In this document: positions 56,958 through 64,000 of the stretch, piece by piece
How the letters are laid out: each line of letters begins with the position of its first letter
How positions within the stretch are numbered: the stretch's first letter is position 1
Origin: Nitrospirota bacterium
Lineage (GTDB): Bacteria > Nitrospirota > UBA9217
Direction: 5' to 3'
Assembly (NCBI GenBank): GCA_021814615.1
Contig: JAKAHZ010000002.1
Coordinates: forward strand, 1 to 64,000
Length of the DNA stretch: 64,000 bases
The notes under the pieces: model-generated
Told to the model about the DNA's origin: nothing
The model's input: the letters and a program-made list of their open reading frames with translations, nothing else
The model's database searches: none
Position numbers and translations under genes: made by a program

Positions 56958-58385
56958 TCATCCGCGCTCGTCCCCTTCTTCCTCGTTCTTATCGTCTTTC
57001 CGGAAAGCAGCCGAGGCAATGCCGTACTTCCGCATGATGTGCTGGAGCGATTGTCGCTCCATACCGGCGGACTGGGCAGCCAGGGAGACATTGCCCTGGC
57101 TCCGCCGGAGCAGGTTCGAGATATATTCGATGTTGAAGGAGGCGAGCACCTCCCTGCGCGCGTCCCGGTACGCGAGGCCGTCGGTCTCCGGTGCGGCGTT
57201 CCGCGCGACGACGGGTTCGGCGTTCGCGCGGAAGTCGGACGGGGAGAGCATCTCGCTCTTCGAGAAGATGACGGCCCGCTTTATCTCGTTCTGAAGTTCC
57301 CGCGCGTTGCCCTTCCACTGGCGCGAAACAAGGAACTGGATCGCCTCTTCCGTCAGCCGCTTCCGGTCCAATCCAAGCTCGCTGCAAAAGAGGGAGAGAA
57401 AGTGGTAGGCGATGAGGGGGATGTCCTCCGGGATGTCCCTGAGCGGCGGGGTATTGACCGAAACGACGTTGAGCCGGTAGTAGAGATCGGACCGGAACAG
57501 TCCGGCAGCCACGTTCCCGGCGAGGTCCCGGTTCGTTGCCGCAATGACCCGCACATCGACCCTCCGCGTGGCCGTATCGCCCAGCGGCTTCAGCTCCCGT
57601 TCCTGCAGGACCCGCAGCAGCTTCGCCTGCAGGGAGGAGGAGATGTCGCCGATCTCGTCCAGGAGCAGCGTGCCGCCCTGCGCCACCTGAAAAAGACCTT
57701 CCCGGTCCGTCAGGGCCCCCGTGAACGCGCCTTTGCGATACCCGAAGAGCTCGCTTTCCAGGATGGTCTCGGGGATCGCCGGACAGTTGACCGCCACAAA
57801 AGGCTTGCCCGTCCTGCCGCTGAGATTGTGGATCATGCGGGCCGCCAGTTCCTTGCCCGTGCCCGTTTCGCCGGTGATGAGCACGGTAACGTCCGCCCTG
57901 GCCACCAGCCTGATGGTGTCGATGAGCTCCTGCATGCGAGGCGACTCGCCGACGAAAAAGGTTTCCTTCTCCTTCTTTCGGATCCTTCTCTCGAGATCGG
58001 TGTTCTTGCGCCGGAGGTCCTCATGCTCCAGCGCCAGCCGCACCGTGTGCAGCAACCGCTCCTCCTCGAAGGGCTTGGTGATGAAGTCGTAGGCCCCCTC
58101 TTTCATGGCCTCCACCGCCGTTTCGATGGCGCCATACGCCGTCATGATGATCACCGGGACGGGGGCGTCTTGCTTCCTGACCTGCCGCAGGAGCTCCATG
58201 CCTCCCATGCCCGGCATCTTCATATCCACGAGCAGGCAGTTGACGATGTGCTCCCTGAGGACCCGCAGCGCCTCTTCCGCGCTGCCGGCAGCAAGGGTCT
58301 CCGCGTGCAGGGTGCTTCCGATCAGCCGCTCGAGCAGCCGGGTCATGTCCCGGTTGTCGTCAACGATAAGAACCTTCTGCTTCAT
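56958..58385 (-). CDS. Sigma-54-dependent response regulator (NtrC family)
   Basis: 475 residues. Receiver domain ('[19 protein letters not shown]', phospho-Asp in 'LLVDMKMPGMGGME'), AAA+ domain with Walker A 'ITGETGTGKELAARMIHN', the sigma-54 contact loop 'YRKGAFTGALTDREG', Walker B 'GTLLLDEIGDISSSLQAKL' and 'ARELQNEIKRAVI', and a C-terminal Fis-type HTH ('GNVSLAAQSAGMERQSLQ'). It activates sigma-54 promoters when phosphorylated. The ATG at 58385 follows GGGAGAGAAGG. It overlaps the end of the kinase gene by 26 bases. A likely target, the adjacent exporter at 60293, is transcribed divergently. Confidence 0.95.
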   Translation of the reverse strand: MKQKVLIVDDNRDMTRLLERLIGSTLHAETLAAGSAEEALRVLREHIVNCLLVDMKMPGMGGMELLRQVRKQDAPVPVIIMTAYGAIETAVEAMKEGAYDFITKPFEEERLLHTVRLALEHEDLRRKNTDLERRIRKKEKETFFVGESPRMQELIDTIRLVARADVTVLITGETGTGKELAARMIHNLSGRTGKPFVAVNCPAIPETILESELFGYRKGAFTGALTDREGLFQVAQGGTLLLDEIGDISSSLQAKLLRVLQERELKPLGDTATRRVDVRVIAATNRDLAGNVAAGLFRSDLYYRLNVVSVNTPPLRDIPEDIPLIAYHFLSLFCSELGLDRKRLTEEAIQFLVSRQWKGNARELQNEIKRAVIFSKSEMLSPSDFRANAEPVVARNAAPETDGLAYRDARREVLASFNIEYISNLLRRSQGNVSLAAQSAGMERQSLQHIMRKYGIASAAFRKDDKNEEEGDERG

Positions 58386-59991
58386 CCTTCTCTCCCGCAA
58401 GGGGGAGCCACAGCGTGAACGCCGACCCCTTTCCCTTTTCGCTCGCCACCGTAAGCTCTCCCCGGTGCTCCTTCACGATCCCGTAGCTAACCGCCAGCCC
58501 CAGCCCGGTTCCCTCGCCCGGGGGCTTTGTCGTAAAGAAGGGCTCGAAGATCTTGTTCCGGATCTCCTCGGGAATGCCGCAGCCGGTGTCGGAAAAGACG
58601 ATCCTCGCGCCCCTTCCTTCCCTGTCCCAGGAGGTCCTGACGGTAAGACGCCCCCCGGGCTGCATGGCCTGAAAGGCGTTCAGCAGGAGATTCGTGAAGA
58701 TCCGCTTCAGCTTGTCCTCGTCGGCGGCGACACGGGGCAGGCCGGGGGCGTACTCGCGGGTGACGGCGATCCCCCCGCTGCGGAACGTCTCTTCCAGTGG
58801 CACCAGCGCCGCCTCGACAGCGGCGTTGATGTCGGTGGGGATGAGAGTGGTCGTTGTCTGGCGCGAAAAGTAGAGAAGGTCCTCGACGATCTTCTTGCAC
58901 AGCCGGGCGTTCTTGTAAACGATGTCCAGGTCTTCCCTGACCTGCTGCGTCGCGTTGCATTCCTTGCGCAGCATGTTCGTATAGCCGAGGATCAGGCTGA
59001 GCGGATTGTTGATCTCGTGGGCCACGCCAGCGCCGAGCCTGCCGATGGACGCCAGCTTGTCGGCCTGCAGCACGCGCTCCTCCATCGCCATGCGCTCCTC
59101 CTCGGAGGTCTTCAGGTGCGCCATCATGCGATTGAAGGACCCGGCCAGCTCCGACACCTCGTGGTAGTCCGGCGCGTCGAAATGAATGTCCAGGCCCCGG
59201 TGCCGGTTCACCACGTCCTTGAAGAAGGAGCTCATCCGCTTCATGGGAAGGACCGCCACGCGGTAATGGAAGTAGTTGAGGAGGACGAACAGCATCCCGA
59301 TGACCGCGACTCGGATAAGGAAGAAGGAAAGGGCGGCGTGCCTCAGCTGCCTGAAGGCGCCGCTCACCGGCGCCGCGATCGACTCAAGGCCGACTACCTC
59401 GCCCACCTTCCAGTGACGGCCGTGTACCGTGCCGTAGTGCCGCGTGATGGACTCCGGGGAAGAGGCGGGGTTCCCGTGGCAGAGCAGGCACTCTTCCTCC
59501 GCAACGACCGCCTTCACGTGCAGAAAATAATCCTCGCCGTTCCTCGAGACCAGGCCCTTCCATTGCCGCTCGGAACCCGCTTCGGTGCGGAATCGCCTGA
59601 TAAAGCCTTCCTCAAAGGCATCGGCCTTGTTCTTAGGATTCATGGGGTCGAGGGCCACCCGCCGGTAGATGTAGTGGGGAAAGCGCTGCTTGAACCGCTT
59701 CATGATCCCCATGTTCATGAAGGTGCTGGACATGACCTGCTGAATGAAGACGTTCCCGGGGAGGGCGTGGAATATCTGGGGCCGGAGCTCGTCGCGGGCA
59801 TAGGCCATGGTGGCGTCGATATGCCCGAGCACGATGTCCGTCTTCTCGTAGGCTTCATTGATGTACATCTTCTTCTGATATTCGTAGGTGAGAAAGGAGA
59901 GGAGGGCGATAGCGCACAGAAGGAGAATGCTCAGGCCGATCATGAACTTGACCGAAAGCGTCAAGCCGCCCCGTTTTGGAATGCTGTTCAA
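58360..59991 (-). CDS. Sensor histidine kinase with haem-motif DUF3365 sensor
   Basis: 543 residues. An N-terminal helix ('[21 protein letters not shown]') and a second helix near residue 235 bracket a periplasmic domain of about 190 residues. This has the DUF3365 (Tll0287-like) layout and contains '[18 protein letters not shown]', a CxxCH haem c-binding motif. Then HAMP, the phospho-His in '[20 protein letters not shown]' and the ATPase with '[12 protein letters not shown]', '[12 protein letters not shown]', '[15 protein letters not shown]'. It probably senses redox state, gas or a haem ligand and phosphorylates the overlapping NtrC-type regulator. The haem attachment is a prediction. Confidence 0.92.
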   Translation of the reverse strand: MNSIPKRGGLTLSVKFMIGLSILLLCAIALLSFLTYEYQKKMYINEAYEKTDIVLGHIDATMAYARDELRPQIFHALPGNVFIQQVMSSTFMNMGIMKRFKQRFPHYIYRRVALDPMNPKNKADAFEEGFIRRFRTEAGSERQWKGLVSRNGEDYFLHVKAVVAEEECLLCHGNPASSPESITRHYGTVHGRHWKVGEVVGLESIAAPVSGAFRQLRHAALSFFLIRVAVIGMLFVLLNYFHYRVAVLPMKRMSSFFKDVVNRHRGLDIHFDAPDYHEVSELAGSFNRMMAHLKTSEEERMAMEERVLQADKLASIGRLGAGVAHEINNPLSLILGYTNMLRKECNATQQVREDLDIVYKNARLCKKIVEDLLYFSRQTTTTLIPTDINAAVEAALVPLEETFRSGGIAVTREYAPGLPRVAADEDKLKRIFTNLLLNAFQAMQPGGRLTVRTSWDREGRGARIVFSDTGCGIPEEIRNKIFEPFFTTKPPGEGTGLGLAVSYGIVKEHRGELTVASEKGKGSAFTLWLPLAGEKDEAEGSYR

Positions 59992-60292
59992 GGGTGAACC
60001 TCAAAAACCGGAACAACGATCCTGCGACAACGAAAAGGAGCCGAATACAACCGCTTGTTTAGAATACTGAGGTTTTCGAAATAATGCAACACATTCCGGG
60101 ACCAGTGAACTGCAGAAATCAGATGGCAGTGCCAGCGATTTCTTGCTGCAAGAAAACGATCCGCCGAAAAGCCGCACAATAAAGCATCGTAATAACAATG
60201 TATTGGCAGCGGCCCGATCTGGCACGGCTATTGCTCTATGCACCGTCCGGGTAGGGATAGTCAGCACGATCTTGAACACACGGGGTACTGAA
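59992..60292. other. Divergent intergenic region between kinase and exporter
   Basis: 301 bases without a credible gene (the track extends the exporter frame here without a ribosome binding site). No sigma-54 -24/-12 box was fixed by eye, although one would be expected if the regulator controls the exporter. Confidence 0.4.
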
Positions 60293-62032
60293 ATGAGACC
60301 GAACGTGGAAAGAATACGAAAACGCATTCATGAACATGCCGGCGGGAAGTGGTTTCTGCTCTTCACCGTCCTGCTCGGCGCGGCCATGTCCGCGGTCGAT
60401 GTCAGCATCGTCAACGTGGCCCTGCCGACGCTCAAGCATACCTTCGGGGTCCCCATGGCAGTCATCGAGTGGGTCGCGCTGGCCTACATGCTCACGCTGA
60501 CCATCTTTCTTCCGCTCTTCGGCAGGCTCGCCGATATGTTCGGACGGTCGCGGCTCTACCACACGGGGTTCGTGGTTTTCACCGGGGGGTCGCTGCTCTG
60601 CGGCATGTCGCCCGGCGCGGGCTTCATGATCGCCGCCCGCGTCGTCCAGGCTGTCGGGGCCGGGCTGTTGCAGGCCAATTCCGTCGCCCTTCTTACGGAC
60701 GCATTTCCCGCGCAGGAGCGGGGCAAGGTCATCGGCATCCAGGCCGCCGTACAGGCAATAGCGATGTCGATCGGTCCTTTCATCGGCGGCATCCTGATCG
60801 CCACTGTGGGCTGGCAGGCCATCTTCTACGTAAATATCCCCATCGGCATCGCGGCGACGATCGCCGCCCTGTTCATCCTTCCACGCGACCGGAAGGCCGA
60901 GAAGAAGGAAAAAGTCGATTACCTCGGGGCGCTGCTCCTGGCCGCGGGACTGGCATGCATCGTCCTGGCCTTCAACGAGGGAGTAACGATCGAATCGGGC
61001 TCATCCACGACCATCGTGTTCCTCATGCATGCCGGCATCCTGCTCAGCCTGTTCATGATGACCGAGCTGCGGGTGGAACATCCGCTGATCGACCTCGCGC
61101 TGTTCCGGAACCGCACGTTTCTCATCGGCAACCTGACCAGCATGCTTTCCTATTTTGTCCTGTTCGCGGTCATGTTCCTCATGCCCTTCTATCTGGAAAA
61201 AGCCCTGGGCTGCAGCGTCACCCTCACCGGCGCGCTCCTGACCCCGCTGCTCCTTGCGATGGCGGTCACGGCCCCGTTCTCGGGCCACATCTCGGACCTC
61301 TACGGACCGCGGCTCATCACCACGGCGGGCATGCTCCTGTCCGCAGCGGCCTGCTTCGCGCTCCTGCGGATGGGGGCCTCCGCGCAGCTGCCCCTGCTGG
61401 CGGTGGTCCTGGCCCTTCTCGGCGTGGGCATGGGGATGTTCATTACGCCCAACAACAGCGCCGTCATCGGTTCGGCTCCCCAGGGAAAGCTGGGGGTGGC
61501 GGGCGGCGTCCTGAACATGATGCGGTCCCTCGGGCTTGTCTTCGGCGTGAATATCTCGGGACTGATCTTCACCACGCTGGAGCGCAGATACCTCTCCGAC
61601 AACGGCTATCCGAACATCGAACGCGTATTCGTGAACACCAGCATTCCCCTGTCGCTCAAATCCGGCGCGTTCATGCACGGGTTCATGATGGTGATCATGG
61701 TCCTTATGGCGGTTACCGTGCTGTCGGCGTTCCTTTCGTCCGTCAGGAACGTCGGGACAGCCCCCATCGTGGACCCTGAAGCAACGGAAAGGACGCTCGT
61801 CTCATCGGGATTCTTCAACGGCTTCAGCCGGGAGAGCAAGGGAATGGCCCTGTTCATCATGCTCCTTCTTGTTGCCGGGGTCACCGGAGCCTTCGCCTCT
61901 TCCCGGCTGGTCGATACGGCCTTTGCCGCCTCGAAAACGGCGCAGGGCCCGCAAGCCCGCTACCAGGACGGCCAGGGGCACAAGCCCGGCATGCGGGAAT
62001 GGGCCTACGACCTGTTCAGCAACGTCAATTAA
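60293..62032 (+). CDS. DHA2-family multidrug exporter (14 TM, EmrB-like)
   Basis: 579 residues with about 14 helices. Motif A is 'GRLADMFGRSRLYHTG'-like, motif C is in 'AIAMSIGPFIGGILI', and the start 'AMSAVDVSIVNVALPTL' is the DHA2 motif D1. The end 'FAASKTAQGPQARYQDGQGHKPG' is a polar tail. Family members use the proton gradient to expel toxic organic molecules. The ATG at 60293 is chosen since the first helix begins about 20 residues later; the track's extra 50 residues are not typical. Lies divergent to the sensor kinase pair, so control by it is plausible. Confidence 0.9.
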   Translation: MRPNVERIRKRIHEHAGGKWFLLFTVLLGAAMSAVDVSIVNVALPTLKHTFGVPMAVIEWVALAYMLTLTIFLPLFGRLADMFGRSRLYHTGFVVFTGGSLLCGMSPGAGFMIAARVVQAVGAGLLQANSVALLTDAFPAQERGKVIGIQAAVQAIAMSIGPFIGGILIATVGWQAIFYVNIPIGIAATIAALFILPRDRKAEKKEKVDYLGALLLAAGLACIVLAFNEGVTIESGSSTTIVFLMHAGILLSLFMMTELRVEHPLIDLALFRNRTFLIGNLTSMLSYFVLFAVMFLMPFYLEKALGCSVTLTGALLTPLLLAMAVTAPFSGHISDLYGPRLITTAGMLLSAAACFALLRMGASAQLPLLAVVLALLGVGMGMFITPNNSAVIGSAPQGKLGVAGGVLNMMRSLGLVFGVNISGLIFTTLERRYLSDNGYPNIERVFVNTSIPLSLKSGAFMHGFMMVIMVLMAVTVLSAFLSSVRNVGTAPIVDPEATERTLVSSGFFNGFSRESKGMALFIMLLLVAGVTGAFASSRLVDTAFAASKTAQGPQARYQDGQGHKPGMREWAYDLFSNVN

Positions 62033-62252
62033 GGATCAGAGCGCATCATTTTCACCAGGATATCCATCACAGGAGGTCATCGAAGAATGAGCGGTCCCCG
62101 AAGTCTTCATCCGTTCTTGTCGGGTTAGGTGCATAAAGCTTCCTTTCCGCGCCTGTCAGCCGAAACCTGGCAGCATGCCGGCAGGAGACGCTCCTCTCGG
62201 CGCTGGCTTGTATTGAATCGCATAAAAAATACCATCTCATGGAGGTCGCATC

Positions 62253-63017
62253 ATGGCAGCAAGTTGGCTTTTCTTACTCACCTGCAGTTTAAGCGGCGCT
62301 TTCCTGTCCAGTCTGCTCGGGATCGGTGGCGCCATCTTCATCATCCCGATCATCATGTTCTTTCAAAAGAGCGTGGGCCTGGACCTCGGGATGCATCAAA
62401 TAAGCGCCCTGACCACCCTTTTTGTCTTTGTCGCGGGGGTCATCGGCTTCTGGGCGCACGGCCGGCATTACAAAATAGAAAAACGGCTGGTGATCATCAC
62501 GGGCGCCTGCGCATCGGTCGGGGCGCTTGCAGGAGGAGTGGTCCAGTTCTATCTGCCGCATACGGTGATCCTGGCGACGTTCATCGGCCTTCTGTTCCTC
62601 ATCGGCGGCCTGATGATCTGGCCGATCAAGAACGAGAACACCGAGATTCCCGATTATTCGCTGACGAAGACGATCATCGGCTGCGTGACCGGCGGCTTCC
62701 TGGCGGGCATGGTGGGCATCGGGGGAGGCACGATCCTCGTTCCCTTCATGATCGTCTTCCTCCGCATCCCCACGCGGCCGGCGATCTCGACCGGCCTGGC
62801 CCTGGTGATGCTGGCGGGCTTCTTCGGATTGCTCGGCCGGCTGGGACATGCCTCCTCCGTTCCCTGGTCCCTGGGCATTCCCCTGGTGCTCGGGATCCTG
62901 CCGGGCAGTCTGCTGGGGACCTATACCAACAAGCGCATGCCGACTGCCGTGCTGCGCAAGAGCTTTGCGGTGGTGATCCTGGGCCTGGCAGTCCAGCAGG
63001 TCACGAGCTTGTTCTGA
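62253..63017 (+). CDS. TauE/SafE-family anion permease
   Basis: 254 residues with about eight helices in two repeats. Each has the family pattern of glycine-rich turns: 'LLGIGGAIFIIPIIMFF' near the start and 'GMVGIGGGTILVPFMIVF' in the second half. 'LHQISALTTLFV'-like and 'RPAISTGLALVMLAGFFG' segments are also typical. The family exports sulfite, sulfoacetate or related sulfur anions, though many are uncharacterised. GGAGG lies 8 bases before the ATG. The ClC gene follows by 28 bases. Confidence 0.9.
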   Translation: MAASWLFLLTCSLSGAFLSSLLGIGGAIFIIPIIMFFQKSVGLDLGMHQISALTTLFVFVAGVIGFWAHGRHYKIEKRLVIITGACASVGALAGGVVQFYLPHTVILATFIGLLFLIGGLMIWPIKNENTEIPDYSLTKTIIGCVTGGFLAGMVGIGGGTILVPFMIVFLRIPTRPAISTGLALVMLAGFFGLLGRLGHASSVPWSLGIPLVLGILPGSLLGTYTNKRMPTAVLRKSFAVVILGLAVQQVTSLF

Positions 63018-63045
63018 TCGATTTTTCAAAGGAGCGTGGGGAAGC

Positions 63046-64000
63046 ATGTCAATCAAGGGAAACGGATCGCCATCCGGAAGCTATATACGGAAACTATTGG
63101 AGCACTGGCGGGATTTCCGTCTGAAGCTGTTCTTTGAAGGTATCCTTGCGGGGGCCTTTGCCGGACTCGTCGTGGTCGGGTTCCGGCTGGTCCTGGCCTG
63201 GGCAGGGCCGGCGCGGGACCGTCTGTTCGGCGCTCTCCGGTCAAGCGCGCCCGGCTGGACCGCGCTCTGGGTGGTCTGTCTCATCGGCATCGCCGTGATC
63301 CTGGCGTGGCTGATCGAGAAAGTTCCGATGTCCACGGGCAGCGGGATTCCCCAGGTCAAGGGCATCCTTGCCGGACTGCTCCAGGCAGCGAGCTGGATCA
63401 AGATCGTGGGGGCGAAGTTCGCCGGCGGTTTCCTGGGCATCGGGGCCGGGCTTTCCCTCGGCCGGGAAGGTCCGTCGGTACAGCTGGGCGCCGCCGCGGG
63501 CCAGGGGGTGAGCCGGCTTCTCGGCCGGCCCGCGCTGGAGGAGCGATATATGCTCACCTGCGGGGCCAGCGCCGGACTGTCGGCAGCCTTCAACGCGCCG
63601 CTGGCGGGCGTGGTATTCGCGCTCGAGGAACTGCACAAGACCTTTTCCCCGGCGCTGCTTACCTCCGCTATCGGGGCTTCGGTCACGGCGGACCTGGTCA
63701 GCCGGTTCGTTTTCGGGCAGGGTCCGGTCTTCGACTTTCACAATATTCCGCTGATGCCGTTTCCGTATTACCTGCTCATCGTCATCCTCGGTCTCGTGGT
63801 CGGGGCCTTCGGGGTCCTGTTCAACGCGACCCTGGTCAATTCGCAGAAATTCTACGAGAAACTGCCGCTGCCCGCGCGGCTGAAGCCCGCGCTTCCTTTG
63901 CTCACGGCGGGGGTGCTCGGATTCGTTCTGCCCCAGGTGCTGGGCGGCGGCGCGAGACTGATCAACTCCTTGCCGCAGATGCATTACGCGCTCTCCCTGC
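63046..64000 (+). CDS. ClC-family chloride channel/transporter, N-terminal part
   Basis: 318 residues are visible before the window ends; the gene continues beyond it. Not in the ORF track because it has no stop here. ClC motifs are 'MSTGSGIPQVKGILAG' (GSGIP), 'GLSLGREGPSVQLGAAAGQG' (GREGP) and 'GASAGLSAAFNAPLAGVVFALEE'. Residues of the chloride path are therefore intact, unlike GVEGP in the other ClC protein at 22059. AAAGGAGCG precedes the ATG. It is 28 bases after the TauE/SafE gene, so an anion-handling pair is likely. Whether a CBS domain follows cannot be seen. Confidence 0.92.
   Translation, partial: MSIKGNGSPSGSYIRKLLEHWRDFRLKLFFEGILAGAFAGLVVVGFRLVLAWAGPARDRLFGALRSSAPGWTALWVVCLIGIAVILAWLIEKVPMSTGSGIPQVKGILAGLLQAASWIKIVGAKFAGGFLGIGAGLSLGREGPSVQLGAAAGQGVSRLLGRPALEERYMLTCGASAGLSAAFNAPLAGVVFALEELHKTFSPALLTSAIGASVTADLVSRFVFGQGPVFDFHNIPLMPFPYYLLIVILGLVVGAFGVLFNATLVNSQKFYEKLPLPARLKPALPLLTAGVLGFVLPQVLGGGARLINSLPQMHYALSL

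Noticed and set aside
60143-60292. N-terminal extension of the exporter
   Set aside because: The 50 extra residues are not typical of DHA2 exporters, and the ATG at 60293 starts just before the first helix.

Overview
The window is a 64 kb piece of a GC-rich (about 60% by eye) Gram-negative bacterial chromosome. A Pal lipoprotein, an ArnT/ArnC-type lipid-linked sugar system, heptose isomerase, NosL and CcdA proteins, a tungstate transporter, an exosortase and sigma-54 regulation suggest an anaerobic or facultative Nitrospirota- or Desulfobacterota-type organism. No rRNA or marker gene fixes the phylum, so this is an inference. No tRNA, CRISPR array, prophage or complete insertion sequence was seen.

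Regions. 0-1.6 kb: 3' end of a ResB-like gene and mnmA. 1.6-8.6 kb (minus): a tight seven-gene operon for a lipid-carried amino-deoxysugar: polyprenyl-phosphate glycosyltransferase, a 2,3-dehydratase split into two half-size genes, a Gfo/Idh/MocA reductase, a DegT/DnrJ aminotransferase, a methyltransferase and an ArnT-like membrane glycosyltransferase. 10.3-18.3 kb (minus): an osmoadaptation block with a CPA2 antiporter, a CaCA exchanger, a phosphoglycosyl-glycerate phosphatase, a glycerate kinase, a glucosyl/mannosylglycerate synthase-like enzyme, an MscS channel and, beyond a small inverted-repeat element, a GpgS-like enzyme. 18.5-21.3 kb: an exosortase and a likely dedicated substrate. 22-28.9 kb: ClC channel, Pal, and a ModE-like regulator with a tungstate-type ABC transporter that has two different binding proteins. 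29-33 kb: CcdA, a monothiol thioredoxin-fold protein and two NosL proteins. 33-37.7 kb: orphan DppBC permeases, RsmA, a predicted small RNA, GmhA and a deoxyhypusine-synthase-like protein. 37.9-45.2 kb: a complete chemosensory operon. 45.5-48.4 kb: stress proteins. 48.5-56.9 kb: an accessory island rich in repeats, with two antitoxin-like HTH genes in duplicated flanks, a radical SAM protein, an EEP nuclease, a SLATT-type two-TM protein, a DUF2278 protein and small membrane proteins. 57-64 kb: a haem-motif histidine kinase with an NtrC-type regulator, a 14-TM exporter, a TauE/SafE permease and a second ClC channel cut by the window edge.

The most novel signal is a family of three scattered paralogous small exported proteins (149, 152 and 146 aa; about 8.8, 21.5 and 24.7 kb). 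They share an N-terminal 'Y..YA.SP.YA' hydrophobic helix, an 'IVW' helix, a basic 'KKRA' strand and a C-terminal 'GLSPP' tail. All three have the same promoter layout: a TTG-type -35, exactly 17 bp, a -10, then the ATG only 5-7 nt downstream. They are therefore predicted leaderless, and none has a Shine-Dalgarno sequence. I do not recognise this family.
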